NCBI GenBank assembly: GCA_937873305.1
Contig: CALMOM010000050.1
Location: 16,680 to 53,668 of the forward strand
Length of the DNA: 36,989 bases
Direction: 5' to 3'
Source: an uncultured Terriglobus sp.
GTDB taxonomy: Bacteria > Acidobacteriota > Terriglobia > Terriglobales > Acidobacteriaceae
The position numbers were made by a program, and so were the translations under genes. Of the stretch, positions 15,838 through 23,944 are shown piece by piece. The number at the start of each line of letters is the position of its first letter. Within the stretch, counting starts at the first letter, position 1. Below the pieces are notes generated by a model. The model was given only the letters and a program-made list of their open reading frames with translations, made no database searches and was not told where the DNA came from.

Positions 15838-16590
15838 ATGCGCAAGCCGATCTTTGCCGGTAACTGGAAGATGTACAAGAATCCCAAAGAGTCGGTGGAA
15901 TACCTCGACCAGTTCCTACCCATGCTGGAGGGGCATGAGGCCAGCGAAATCCTGCTCTTTCCTACCGCCACGTCCCTCTCGACGGTCATGGATCGTATCC
16001 AGGGCACGGTAGTCCGGGCAGGCGCGCAGACCATGCACTGGCGCAACGAGGGACCGTACACCGGTCAGACGTCACCCACCATGCTGACCAGCATCGGCAC
16101 CACGCATGTGCTGCTGGGCCACTCCGAACGGCGTTTGTATGCCAACGAAACGTACGAGCACGTGAACCTAAAGCTCAAGGCCGCCATCGCACACAAGCTG
16201 GTGCCGGTACTGTGCCTAGGCGAGATGCTGGCCGATCGTAACGACGGTTACACCAAAGACACGCTGTTGGCGCAGATGGGTGCGGCACTGTCAAACCTTA
16301 CCGCAAGCGCGGTCCGCAACCTCGTGATCGCGTATGAGCCGGTCTGGGCGGTGGGCACGGGTTCCATCGCGACGCCCGAAGTGGCGAACGAGGCCCACGG
16401 CATGATCCGCGACGAGCTGCGAGACCTGTTCGGCAACAACCTGGCGGACAGCATTCGTATCCTGTATGGCGGCTCTGTCAGACCAGAGAACAGCGCCAAG
16501 ATGCTGGAGCAGCCGGAAATCGACGGTTTGCTAATCGGCGGTGCCAGCCTGGACCCAAAATCGTTTGCAGCAATCATCCACAACAGCTGA
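15838..16590 (+). CDS. tpiA: Triosephosphate isomerase
   Basis: Interconverts dihydroxyacetone phosphate and glyceraldehyde-3-phosphate. It is 250 residues from ATG 15838, with AGGAG upstream. All catalytic residues are visible: Lys11 (GNWKM), His95 (LLGHSERR) and Glu167 (AYEPVWAVGTG), plus the phosphate-binding LYGGSV and GLLIGGASL. secG, often next to tpiA, is absent; a strong terminator follows instead. Confidence 0.98.
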   Translation: MRKPIFAGNWKMYKNPKESVEYLDQFLPMLEGHEASEILLFPTATSLSTVMDRIQGTVVRAGAQTMHWRNEGPYTGQTSPTMLTSIGTTHVLLGHSERRLYANETYEHVNLKLKAAIAHKLVPVLCLGEMLADRNDGYTKDTLLAQMGAALSNLTASAVRNLVIAYEPVWAVGTGSIATPEVANEAHGMIRDELRDLFGNNLADSIRILYGGSVRPENSAKMLEQPEIDGLLIGGASLDPKSFAAIIHNS

Positions 16591-16604
16591 TGCGCTTGCC
16601 AGTT

Positions 16605-16635
16605 CGAAAAGCCCTGCCGCTGGCAGGGCTTTTCG
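16605..16635. terminator. Bidirectional rho-independent terminator
   Basis: Arms CGAAAAGCCCTGCC and GGCAGGGCTTTTCG flank a 3-base loop. There are T runs on either strand, so it can end both tpiA and the oppositely oriented His-rich peptide gene. Confidence 0.9.
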
Positions 16636-16644
16636 CGTCATGGT

Positions 16645-16776
16645 CTAGCGATTGTGGTGATGGTGATGGTGGTGGTGATGGCGGTGGTATTGCGCGTCCG
16701 CCGCGGCGGGACTAACTGCTGCCCCAACCACGAACAGCGTGATAGCAAACAACAGACTGCGGGTAATCTTGCTCAC
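16645..16776 (-). CDS. Small secreted histidine-rich peptide
   Basis: A 43-residue protein starting at GTG 16776, with GGAGAG 3 bases upstream. A clear signal peptide (SKITRSLLFAITLFVVGAAV, ending AAADA) leaves a mature peptide of roughly 15-18 residues: QYHR, nine consecutive His, then NR. Such a tail would bind Ni, Cu, Zn or Co. It is read in the same direction as lepB, whose stop lies 110 bases upstream, and ends against the tpiA terminator. The His codons mix CAT and CAC, so this is not a pure trinucleotide slippage product. Metal binding is inferred; no family is recognised. Confidence 0.65.
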   Translation of the reverse strand: MSKITRSLLFAITLFVVGAAVSPAAADAQYHRHHHHHHHHHNR

Positions 16777-16886
16777 AGGCTCTCCTTTGAACTTCTTTTC
16801 AGTGTGATGCATTCGGACACTAACTGTGGCCACAACTGCAACGAGGTATCTGCGCTGATGCGCTATTTTGGTCCCGCAAGCGCTAG

Positions 16887-17432
16887 TTAGTGGACAACGC
16901 CAGCTTGGTCAAACGGCCAGTACACGAAACTTGCCTTGCCATAGATGAGCTGCCGCTCGACGGGCCCAAAATCGCGGCTGTCGCTTGAGATGGACCGGTG
17001 GTCGCCCATCACAAAATACTCGCCCGCCGGAACGGTCATCTCTTCTTCAGAACGGTCATCGGTGTAGCGCGTAGGCACGTAGGGTTCAGCCAAAGGCCGG
17101 TCATTAACAAATACCCGACCGCGATCAATGCGGATGCGGTCCCCGGGCAACGCGATGACACGCTTGATGTAGCTCTTTGCCGGATCGCGCGGGTAGTGGA
17201 AGACTACAACGTCACTGTGGTGCACTTCACCCACCCGGTATGCAAGCTTGTTGATGAAGAGGCGGTCCTGATCCTGCAGCATGGGCACCATGCTGGTACC
17301 TTCCACGCGAACCGGCTGGTACAGAAAGAGAATGATGAACACAGAAACAGCGACAGACGCAAGAACGTCGCGCAGCCAGCCGAACGACGTGCTTTGTGCC
17401 GCTTTATGCGATCTAACGTCAGTGCCGTTCAC
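16887..17432 (-). CDS. lepB: Signal peptidase I
   Basis: Inner-membrane protease that removes signal peptides on the periplasmic side. It is 181 residues from GTG 17432 (GGAG upstream). One N-terminal membrane helix (VLASVAVSVFIILFLY) precedes the catalytic Ser47 in EGTSMVPML and the general-base Lys90 in YIKRVIALPGD. GDHRSISSDSRDFG is the C-terminal signature, with His where Asn is usual. It is short, as in Gram-positive and acidobacterial forms. Transcribed away from murQ. Confidence 0.95.
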   Translation of the reverse strand: MNGTDVRSHKAAQSTSFGWLRDVLASVAVSVFIILFLYQPVRVEGTSMVPMLQDQDRLFINKLAYRVGEVHHSDVVVFHYPRDPAKSYIKRVIALPGDRIRIDRGRVFVNDRPLAEPYVPTRYTDDRSEEEMTVPAGEYFVMGDHRSISSDSRDFGPVERQLIYGKASFVYWPFDQAGVVH

Positions 17433-17585
17433 AACTCCACCTGACCATGAGACGCGGCCTGAGCCGGTCAGTTACGCAGTTCCGGGATGGTTAGCTGGCA
17501 CTGACTAGCTGGAAATCCCCATGCGCCCCTTCTGCATCGTAGTGCCGTTGGACGTAGAATGCCAGAAGGCGGGGGACACAGAACC

Positions 17586-18548
17586 ATGCCTGCAGTTATG
17601 ACAGACGAGCAAGCCACACCGGCAGTTCCGCAGGAGTCGCACAACTTACGTTTGTTGACGACGGAGCGGTCAAACGAAGCTTCGGAAGGGTTGGACACCA
17701 AGTCCTCTCTGGACATTGCCCGCATCATCAATGCGGAGGACTCCAAGGTTGCCAATGCCGTCAAAAAGGCGCTCCCGGAGATTGCCCAAGCCATCGATGC
17801 GGTAGCACGATGCCTGCGTGACGGGGGACGGTTGATTTACGTGGGTGCCGGATCCTCCGGGCGCATTGCAGCGCTCGATTCCGCGGAGTGCCCCGCTACC
17901 TTTTCGACGCTGCCTGCGCAGGTGCAATACATCATGTGCGGCGGGCCCAAGGCGCTAGCCTCCGCCGCCGATGTGAATGAAGATAGTCCGGAGATGGGAC
18001 AGCGTGACATCGCCAAGCGCCGGCCCACGCGCAAAGACATCGTCATCGGCATCTCCGCATCAGGGCGAACACCCTACGTAGTAGGTGCGGTGGAGTACGC
18101 CCGCCAGCGTGGCGCACACACGGCGGCCATCACCTGCAATCGCGACACCCGTCTGGCAGATGCGGCGGACATCACCATCGTGGCTGAGGTCGGGCCCGAG
18201 GTGATCAGTGGATCTACGCGGTTGAAGGCCTCATCCGCGCAGAAGATGATCACTAACATGATCACCACCGGTGCCATGACACGGCTTGGCTATGTGTACG
18301 ACAACCTGATGGTGAACGTACACATGAAGAACGAGAAACTGGTGGAGCGCGGCATTGGCGTGCTGCAGCGCGTCACCGGCGTGGACCGTGATGTGGCCAT
18401 CCGCACCATAAAATCTGCGGGCAAATCCATCCCCATCGCAGTCGTGATGCTGAAGGCCAGCGTCGACAAGATGGAGGCGGTCCGCCGACTGCAGAAGTCC
18501 GACGGCAACGTGCGCCGCGCCATTGAAAACTCAGCGCTGGAGCTATAG
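17586..18548 (+). CDS. murQ: N-acetylmuramic acid 6-phosphate etherase
   Basis: Cytosolic enzyme of murein recycling: cleaves lactate from MurNAc-6-P to give GlcNAc-6-P. The SIS domain shows YVGAGSSGRIAALDSAECPA, and IVIGISASGRTPYVVGAVEY holds the second sugar-phosphate loop. EVISGSTRLKASSAQKMITN is the etherase signature with the catalytic Glu. ATG 17586 (320 residues) is preceded by GGGGGA at about 9 bases; ATG 17559 and 17598 are alternatives. No murK or anmK is beside it; murA, which acts on the same sugar branch, lies 0.9 kb downstream. Confidence 0.96.
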   Translation: MPAVMTDEQATPAVPQESHNLRLLTTERSNEASEGLDTKSSLDIARIINAEDSKVANAVKKALPEIAQAIDAVARCLRDGGRLIYVGAGSSGRIAALDSAECPATFSTLPAQVQYIMCGGPKALASAADVNEDSPEMGQRDIAKRRPTRKDIVIGISASGRTPYVVGAVEYARQRGAHTAAITCNRDTRLADAADITIVAEVGPEVISGSTRLKASSAQKMITNMITTGAMTRLGYVYDNLMVNVHMKNEKLVERGIGVLQRVTGVDRDVAIRTIKSAGKSIPIAVVMLKASVDKMEAVRRLQKSDGNVRRAIENSALEL

Positions 18549-19090
18549 CGTCTGCTGCATGTACCGGCGGAAGGCCTCTGCCCAGGCTGGCAGTCCTGTG
18601 AACGGCTTGCGCTTCGGCTGAGACCATTTGGCCAGCACCCGCGATGAAGTAAGGTCCAGCAATTCTGCCTGGAACTGTGGAGCGCCGTGCAGGCTTTCGT
18701 GAAGCAGCGCCACCTGGCCAGACCCGCTCCAGAACCGCCACTGAAACACCGGACGCATTACCCCTACGGGTGTTCCCCGCAGCAGCGCACCGTCGCGGTA
18801 GACCATCACCTCCAGCGGGATGGGGTATGAGGTGCAGCAATTGGGTGAGAGCACGAGCCAACCGGCGGCTCTGCCATCTCTGACACCCGGATCTCTTCGA
18901 CGTCCTGCTGCTCATCGCCATCCAGGGTCGAACCCTCTTTGGGCGCGACATACTCGCTGCCATTCCGCAGTACGACATGTGCACGTCCGTCGGTGCCCGC
19001 GTAGGCGCGCAGAATCGTTCTGCCCTGTGCGAGGGCAACGCCGCAACTCATCCATACAGCAACTGCCACGCGCGCTCGCAGTGCGGTCAC
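18543..19090 (-). pseudogene. Exported hypothetical protein, frameshifted
   Basis: From GTG 19090 the frame gives a signal peptide (TALRARVAVAVWMSCGVALA), then TILRAYAGTDGRAHVVLRNG and VEEIRVS, after which the sense is lost. The continuation lies in another frame: DGRAAGWLVLSPNCCTSYPI, then LEVMVYRDG, FWSGSGQVALLHESLHGA and WAEAFRRYMQQTL, ending at 18543. Joining the two at about 18878-18882 (one missing base) gives a coherent protein of about 180 residues in which strands alternate as in a beta-propeller fragment. The function is unknown. It overlaps the end of murQ by 6 bases, tail to tail. Confidence 0.65.
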
Positions 19091-19222
19091 GAACCTAGTC
19101 TGCAGCAGGTTTGCGCGTCCGGCAAGCCAGTTTTCAGTTCGTCTTTGGTGGGCGGTTGCAAAACGCAAGTCCGCAGAAAGTTGCGCGCAACGTCCTATCC
19201 CCGCCGTGTTTATGACCACTAG

Positions 19223-19426
19223 CGATCGTTCTCCAGCGATCCTCGGAGCGAACGATGAGTGCGATGCGCCATGGGCGGCACGTCACAGGTACGTCGACGA
19301 CCGGCGTGTAACAGGCTCCTCCCCCAGGAGGATGCTGCTACCCGGGTGGGCAGACCTTCCCAGGTCTGTGATCGTTGCATTGGCAGCGACCGGCCCGCCC
19401 GGGTACCGGCACCTAGCTCGGTACCC
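19223..19426. repeat. Cluster of palindromes upstream of murA
   Basis: The 395-base gap 19091-19485 has no supported gene. It holds ATCGTTC..GAACGAT (19224-19257), CTCCT/AGGAG near 19316-19330, and CAGACCT/AGGTCTG (19351-19368) nested inside TACCCGGGTGGG/CCCGCCCGGGTA (19339-19405). GGGTACCG/CGGTACCC (19401-19426) comes last. The nested form resembles the element before gapA, though the words differ. Confidence 0.65.
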
Positions 19427-19485
19427 CGCTGCACAGCGTGCCGCACTGGAGCACCACACACGTGCACTTTCCGTAGACTGGTGCG

Positions 19486-20769
19486 ATGGACAAGTTCGTC
19501 ATCCGCGGGGGCAATCCCCTGCTCGGCACCATTCGCGTTTCCGGCGCAAAAAATTCCGCGCTGCCCTGCATGGCCGCCGCCATCCTGACCGCTGACGAAG
19601 TGGTACTTGAGAACATACCGCAGGTGCGCGATATCGACACGGAGCGCAAACTGCTGGAGTCGATGGGTGCTACTGTCGAGCTGGGCTATGGCCGCGCGCA
19701 GCACCGCACCACCATCCAATGTGCCGTGCTGAGCGATCCGGAAGCGAAGTACGAGATCGTGAAGACTATGCGGGCCTCATCGCTGGTGCTGGGGCCGCTG
19801 GTGGCCCGCGTGGGCGTGGCGCGCGTAGCGGTGCCGGGTGGCTGCGCCATTGGCGGACGTCCTATCGATCTGCACCTGCGCGGCCTGGAAAAGATGGGCG
19901 CCACCATCACGCAGGAGCATGGGTCCATTGAGGCCAAGGCGGACCGGCTGCACGGCGCGCACATCCTGTTCGACAAAATTACCGTGACCGGCACGGAAGA
20001 CCTGCTGATGGCAGCCACCCTGGCCGAGGGTGAAACGCTGATGGAAAACTGTGCGCAGGAGCCGGAGGTGACGGACCTGGCCGCCATGCTGATCGGCATG
20101 GGCGCAAAGATCGAGGGCGCGGGCACCTCCACGATCCGCGTCACTGGCGTGGAAAAGCTGCATGGCGTGCGGCACCGCATCAATCCGGACCGCATTGAGG
20201 CGGGCACCTTTCTGATTGCGGGTGCTATCACCGGCGGCGACGTGAACGTGGACTGCTGCAACCCCGCGCACCTGGCGGCTGTCATTGCCAAGCTGGAGCA
20301 GTGCGGTGTGCGCATGGAGGTTGGCAAGGACAACATTCGTGTGCGCAGCGAGGGTGTAAAGCTGCAGGGCGCGGATATGTCGACCGTGGAGTATCCCGGC
20401 TTTCCGACAGACATGCAGGCACAATTCATGGCGCTGGCCACCCAGGCCGAGGGCACGTCCACCATCACGGAAAATATCTTTGAAAACCGCTTTATGCATG
20501 TGAGCGAGTTAGTGCGCATGGGCGCGAACATTCGCGTAGAAGGCCGCACGGCCACCGTGCGCGGCAAGACGCCGCTGTCCAGTGCCGCCGTCATGTGCAG
20601 TGATCTGCGCGCGTCCGCGTCGCTGGTGCTCGCCGCTCTGGTGGCTGAGGGCGAGACGATCCTGGACCGCGTGTACCACATTGATCGCGGCTACGAGCAC
20701 ATTGAGGAGAAGCTGCGCGGTGTAGGCGCGCAGATCCGCCGCATGGGCGAGGTCTTCGGCAAGCGCTAA
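19486..20769 (+). CDS. murA: UDP-N-acetylglucosamine 1-carboxyvinyltransferase
   Basis: First committed step of murein synthesis: transfers enolpyruvate from PEP to UDP-GlcNAc. It is 427 residues, in the normal range. Start GGNPLLGTIRVSGAKNSALP carries the conserved Lys/Asn, and the loop VPGGCAIGGRPIDLH has the PEP-binding Cys120, so the fosfomycin target residue is present. Also seen: MRASSLVLGPLVAR, EAGTFLIAGAITGG, YPGFPTDMQAQ and the C-terminal DRGYEHIEEKLRGVGA. It is preceded by a palindrome-rich gap. Confidence 0.97.
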   Translation: MDKFVIRGGNPLLGTIRVSGAKNSALPCMAAAILTADEVVLENIPQVRDIDTERKLLESMGATVELGYGRAQHRTTIQCAVLSDPEAKYEIVKTMRASSLVLGPLVARVGVARVAVPGGCAIGGRPIDLHLRGLEKMGATITQEHGSIEAKADRLHGAHILFDKITVTGTEDLLMAATLAEGETLMENCAQEPEVTDLAAMLIGMGAKIEGAGTSTIRVTGVEKLHGVRHRINPDRIEAGTFLIAGAITGGDVNVDCCNPAHLAAVIAKLEQCGVRMEVGKDNIRVRSEGVKLQGADMSTVEYPGFPTDMQAQFMALATQAEGTSTITENIFENRFMHVSELVRMGANIRVEGRTATVRGKTPLSSAAVMCSDLRASASLVLAALVAEGETILDRVYHIDRGYEHIEEKLRGVGAQIRRMGEVFGKR

Positions 20770-20993
20770 ATAACAAACGCGATGCGTGATGGTTACACTA
20801 GGCGATCTTGTAGTCAGGAGGCACCGATGTGCCGCTTGTGCCCTGCACTCCGCGGAGGATTGTGCCGTGCTGGCGCAGCAAGTGCAGCGCGTGGTTAAGG
20901 CCGCCTGGCCGGAGTGATGACCCGGAAGCTCGTTCGCGCTGGCAGCTGCAAAGTACACGATCCATCGGCGTAGTCTGTACATGGAGGCTCGCA

Positions 20994-21539
20994 ATGGTTA
21001 CAGCGCCAGCACAGATGACAGTAGAGCAGTACCTCCACTCCGCTTACCGGCCCGATTGTGATTTTGTTGATGGAGAACTGCTGGGGAGACACGTGGGCGA
21101 GAAAGATCACGGTCGTTTACAGGTAAGCATTGCAATCTGGTTTGCTGGACAGGAGCACGTCCTGGGTGCAGAACCGGTAACAGAGCCACGCATTCTTGTA
21201 AGTGATTCCAGAGCGCGTGTTTGTGACGTCGCGGTAATCCGCACAGATATACCGGATGAGCAGGTAGCTACAACGCCGCCGCTCGTCTGCATTGAAATTT
21301 TGTCTCCCGAGGACCGTCTTTCCAGGACATTGCAGGTGTTGGACGACTACAGGTCGATGGGGGTGGAAAACATCTGGCTGATAGACCCGCAGGAACGTCT
21401 GGTGTACACGTTCAACGCAACGGGACTGCAACAGCAGGAAGATCGTGTGCTTCGGGTGAGTGGCACTCAGGCTGCCATGGACGTGAATGTACTATTCGCG
21501 GCGCTAGACCGCAGGAAAGCAAGTTCAAACCGTGAGTAA
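20994..21539 (+). CDS. Uma2-family putative restriction endonuclease-fold protein
   Basis: A 181-residue PD-(D/E)XK-type protein. ATG 20994 has GGAGG 6 bases upstream, so the longer upstream frame is not used. Typical Uma2 wording: MTVEQYLHS and CDFVDGEL near the N-terminus, ARVCDVAVIRTD, PPLVCIEILSPEDR with catalytic-type acidic residues, then VLDDYRSMGVENIWLIDPQE and LVYTF. The usual Lys two residues after IEILSPED is not evident, so nuclease activity is doubtful. These genes are common singletons in soil bacteria, with unknown roles. The 3' end overlaps proC if that gene starts at its GTG. Confidence 0.85.
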   Translation: MVTAPAQMTVEQYLHSAYRPDCDFVDGELLGRHVGEKDHGRLQVSIAIWFAGQEHVLGAEPVTEPRILVSDSRARVCDVAVIRTDIPDEQVATTPPLVCIEILSPEDRLSRTLQVLDDYRSMGVENIWLIDPQERLVYTFNATGLQQQEDRVLRVSGTQAAMDVNVLFAALDRRKASSNRE

Positions 21540-22392
21540 AGAAACAATGGAGTACGAACTGCCGCAGACACCCGCTAGCATGCCTGGCGTGAAGGTGGCG
21601 GTGCTGGGCGCGGGTAAGATGGGCGGCATCCTCTTGCAGGCTTTTCTCAGAAACAACCTCTTGCACCCGGAGCAGATTGCCGCCACGGTAGCGCACCCGG
21701 AGCGGGCGCACGCGCTGTCCACTCAGTTCGGGGTGGCGGTGACGACGGACAACCTGCAGGCCGCACGGGACGCCGACGTGATCCTGCTAGGCGTGAAGCC
21801 GCTGCAGGTGCCCGCGCTAGTGGAAGAGATTCGGCCCGCGCTGACCGGCAACAAGCTGCTGCTTTCGTTCGCGGCATCGGTCAAGACTTCGGCCATTGAG
21901 GATGCCGCGGCCATGGAGTTGGGCGTCATCCGCGCCATGCCAAACACGCCTGCCATGCTGGCTGCGGGCATCACCGCGCTGTGTCGCGGTCGCTTTGTTC
22001 TGGACGAGCAGCTGGCTATTGCGCAACGCATCTTCAGCACGGTGGGCCGTACCGTGGTGGTGGATGAGAAGCACATGGATGCAGTCACCGGTCTGTCCGG
22101 CTCCGGCCCGGCATTTATTTACATCATCATTGAGGCGTTGGCGGAGGCGGGCGTCAACGTGGGCCTGCCGCGCGACATTGCCACGCAGCTGGCCGCGCAA
22201 ACCACCTTTGGCTCCGCGCGCATGGTGCTGGAAACCGGCTACCATCCCGCGCTGCTGAAGGACGCCGTTACCACTCCCGCGGGCTGCACCGTGGACGGCA
22301 TTCTGCAGTTGGAAGAGGGCGGCCTGCGTGTGACGCTGATCAAGGCCGTCAAGCGTGCCACGCAGCGTGCCAAGGAACTTGCCGCAGATTAA
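21532..22392 (+). CDS. proC: Pyrroline-5-carboxylate reductase
   Basis: Last step of proline synthesis: reduces pyrroline-5-carboxylate with NAD(P)H. The Rossmann loop is VAVLGAGKMGGILLQAFL. Other family elements are LGVKPLQVPALV, VIRAMPNTPAMLAAGITAL and the substrate/dimer segment DAVTGLSGSGPAFIYIIIEA. TTPAGCTVDGILQLEEGGLR is the C-terminal signature. GTG 21532 overlaps the Uma2 gene by 8 bases; ATG 21547 is equally possible. It ends 4 bases before the haem A synthase start. Confidence 0.97.
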   Translation: MSKETMEYELPQTPASMPGVKVAVLGAGKMGGILLQAFLRNNLLHPEQIAATVAHPERAHALSTQFGVAVTTDNLQAARDADVILLGVKPLQVPALVEEIRPALTGNKLLLSFAASVKTSAIEDAAAMELGVIRAMPNTPAMLAAGITALCRGRFVLDEQLAIAQRIFSTVGRTVVVDEKHMDAVTGLSGSGPAFIYIIIEALAEAGVNVGLPRDIATQLAAQTTFGSARMVLETGYHPALLKDAVTTPAGCTVDGILQLEEGGLRVTLIKAVKRATQRAKELAAD

Positions 22393-22396
22393 CATT

Positions 22397-23359
22397 ATGG
22401 CCACTTCCCTTGCACCTTCGCCCCAACTCACACGTAGCACGCGTGGCGTGCATGCCTGGGCGTGGACGACACTCAGCTTCTTCGTGTTTGTGGTGCTGGA
22501 AGGCGCGGTCGTCCGCATTACCGGCTCTGGCGCGGGCTGCGGCGACCATTGGCCGCTGTGCAACGGCGAAGTGCTGCCGCACCACCCGCGGTTGGCTACC
22601 ATCATAGAGTTCGCACACCGTTCACTCACTGGCATCTCGACCGCCATGTTCGCGCTGCTCATCGGCTGGGTGTTTCGCGCCACACGCAAAGGGCACTCGG
22701 CTCGCCGAGCCGCGGTGATCGCGGGCATCCTGCTGCTGACGGAAGCCGCGTTGGGCGCGGTGCTGGTGCTAGGACACTATGTCGAGAAAAACGCCTCTGC
22801 GGCGCGCGTGCTGGTGCAGGGCGTGCACTTTACCAACACGCTGCTGTTACTGGCTGCCACCACGGTGACGGCGGTGCTGCTGCGTACTGTGCGGACCCGG
22901 ACCGCAGGCAAAGGTGATTTGAGCGCTACCCCACTGTGGCTGGCACTCGCGGCGACCATCGTCGTGGGCGCAACTGGCTCGGTCGCAGCGCTGGCCGACA
23001 CGATCTATCCGTCACCTAGTTTGAGTGCGGCCATTGCCGCCGATTTCGCTGCAAGTTCCCCGCTGCTCATCCGCATGCGCTGGATTCACCCTGCGGCATC
23101 CGCGCTGCTAGTAGTCGCCTGCGTGTGGTTGGCTCTTACATTCATTCGCGCTAGACAGCGGGCTGCGAGCCGCCTTGTGCTGATAAATCTGCTGGTGCAG
23201 GTGGTGACTGGCGTGATGAATGTCTTGCTGCTCGCACCCGCCTGGCTCCAGGTGCTGCATCTACTGGGCGCGGACGTGTTTTGGATCACGCTGGTGGCGC
23301 TCGCCGTGCCTGTGCTGCTGCCTCGCTTAGCCATGCGAAGATCGCACGCGCAATCTTAG
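22397..23359 (+). CDS. ctaA: Haem A synthase (CtaA/COX15)
   Basis: Inner-membrane monooxygenase converting haem O to haem A for cytochrome oxidase. It is 320 residues with about eight hydrophobic helices. Haem-ligand His residues lie in EFAHRSLTG, QGVHFTNT, RWIHPAAS and QVLHLLGADVFW. The first periplasmic loop has VVRITGSGAGCGDHWPLCNG with a Cys pair (CX6C), as in bacterial CtaA. ATG 22397 follows proC by 4 bases. No oxidase subunit genes are nearby, so it sits alone with proC. Confidence 0.95.
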   Translation: MATSLAPSPQLTRSTRGVHAWAWTTLSFFVFVVLEGAVVRITGSGAGCGDHWPLCNGEVLPHHPRLATIIEFAHRSLTGISTAMFALLIGWVFRATRKGHSARRAAVIAGILLLTEAALGAVLVLGHYVEKNASAARVLVQGVHFTNTLLLLAATTVTAVLLRTVRTRTAGKGDLSATPLWLALAATIVVGATGSVAALADTIYPSPSLSAAIAADFAASSPLLIRMRWIHPAASALLVVACVWLALTFIRARQRAASRLVLINLLVQVVTGVMNVLLLAPAWLQVLHLLGADVFWITLVALAVPVLLPRLAMRRSHAQS

Positions 23360-23379
23360 TATTGGCCCCGCTTGGACGG

Positions 23380-23409
23380 CAAAACGGGTACCACCAGAGT
23401 GGCACCCGT
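23380..23409 (-). terminator. Terminator of the Lys/Thr/Ala-rich protein gene
   Basis: Read on the minus strand, ACGGGTGCCAC and GTGGTACCCGT form a stem with a 4-base loop followed by TTTT. It lies between two genes pointing at each other and could also slow ctaA transcription. Confidence 0.7.
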
Positions 23410-23432
23410 CTGCAAGCACTAGCAGAGATCGG

Positions 23433-23786
23433 TTAATCTTTACCGCTGACCTTGTCAGCCAGCTTCTTGGTGCCGTTCGCTGTCTTGTGAGCCGCGACCT
23501 TGGTGCCATGCGCTGTTGCGTCCGCCGCATCCACGGAGGCGTCCTTGGTCTTTACAGCAGCCTTTTTCGTACCGTGACCGGTTGCTTTGGCGGCCTTTGT
23601 TGTGCCGCTCTTTGTCTTGTCGTAGCCCTTTTCGGTACCCGTTCCGATGGCGTGGCCAGTGTTCTTGGTCGCCTGCGCCGTGTCGTGGCCGGCAGACTTC
23701 ATGTCTTGCCCGGCAGTCTGCGCCAACAGGCTCGCTGAAGAGACTGCCGCCGCAAGAAGTAGTGCTGCAAACCGTGTGTGTCGCAT
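23433..23786 (-). CDS. Exported Lys/Thr/Ala-rich LEA-like protein
   Basis: 117 residues from ATG 23786, with GGGAG 7 bases upstream. The signal peptide is MRHTRFAALLLAAAVSSASL, ending LLA. The mature part is low-complexity and basic, with loosely repeated units such as HDTAQATKNTGHAIGTG, KGYDKTKSGTTKAAKATGHG and TKVAAHKTANGTKKLADKVS. The composition is like late-embryogenesis-abundant and histone-H1-like proteins, which are disordered and can protect against drying. The role is inferred from composition only. It is divergent from ppk, with about 160 bases between them. Confidence 0.75.
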   Translation of the reverse strand: MRHTRFAALLLAAAVSSASLLAQTAGQDMKSAGHDTAQATKNTGHAIGTGTEKGYDKTKSGTTKAAKATGHGTKKAAVKTKDASVDAADATAHGTKVAAHKTANGTKKLADKVSGKD

Positions 23787-23944
23787 GTCGTGCTCCCTTG
23801 ATGTGTGGAGAAATCTCTCCAGCATAGATTCGTGAACCCGGAAGCGAGTTGGACGTTGCGCCGCTCACATAGGTGTTGTCACACAAAGCAACTAGAATCG
23901 ACCGAGCGGTCAGCAAAACCTTGAAACGCTGCCGCGCAGGAACG

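Noticed and set aside
16654..16708. GTGATG-rich run as a microsatellite
   Set aside because: Better explained as mixed CAT/CAC histidine codons of a small exported protein with a good ribosome site.
20770..20993. Possible short gene between murA and the Uma2 gene
   Set aside because: Short frames on both strands lack a ribosome site and recognisable sequence; nothing supported.
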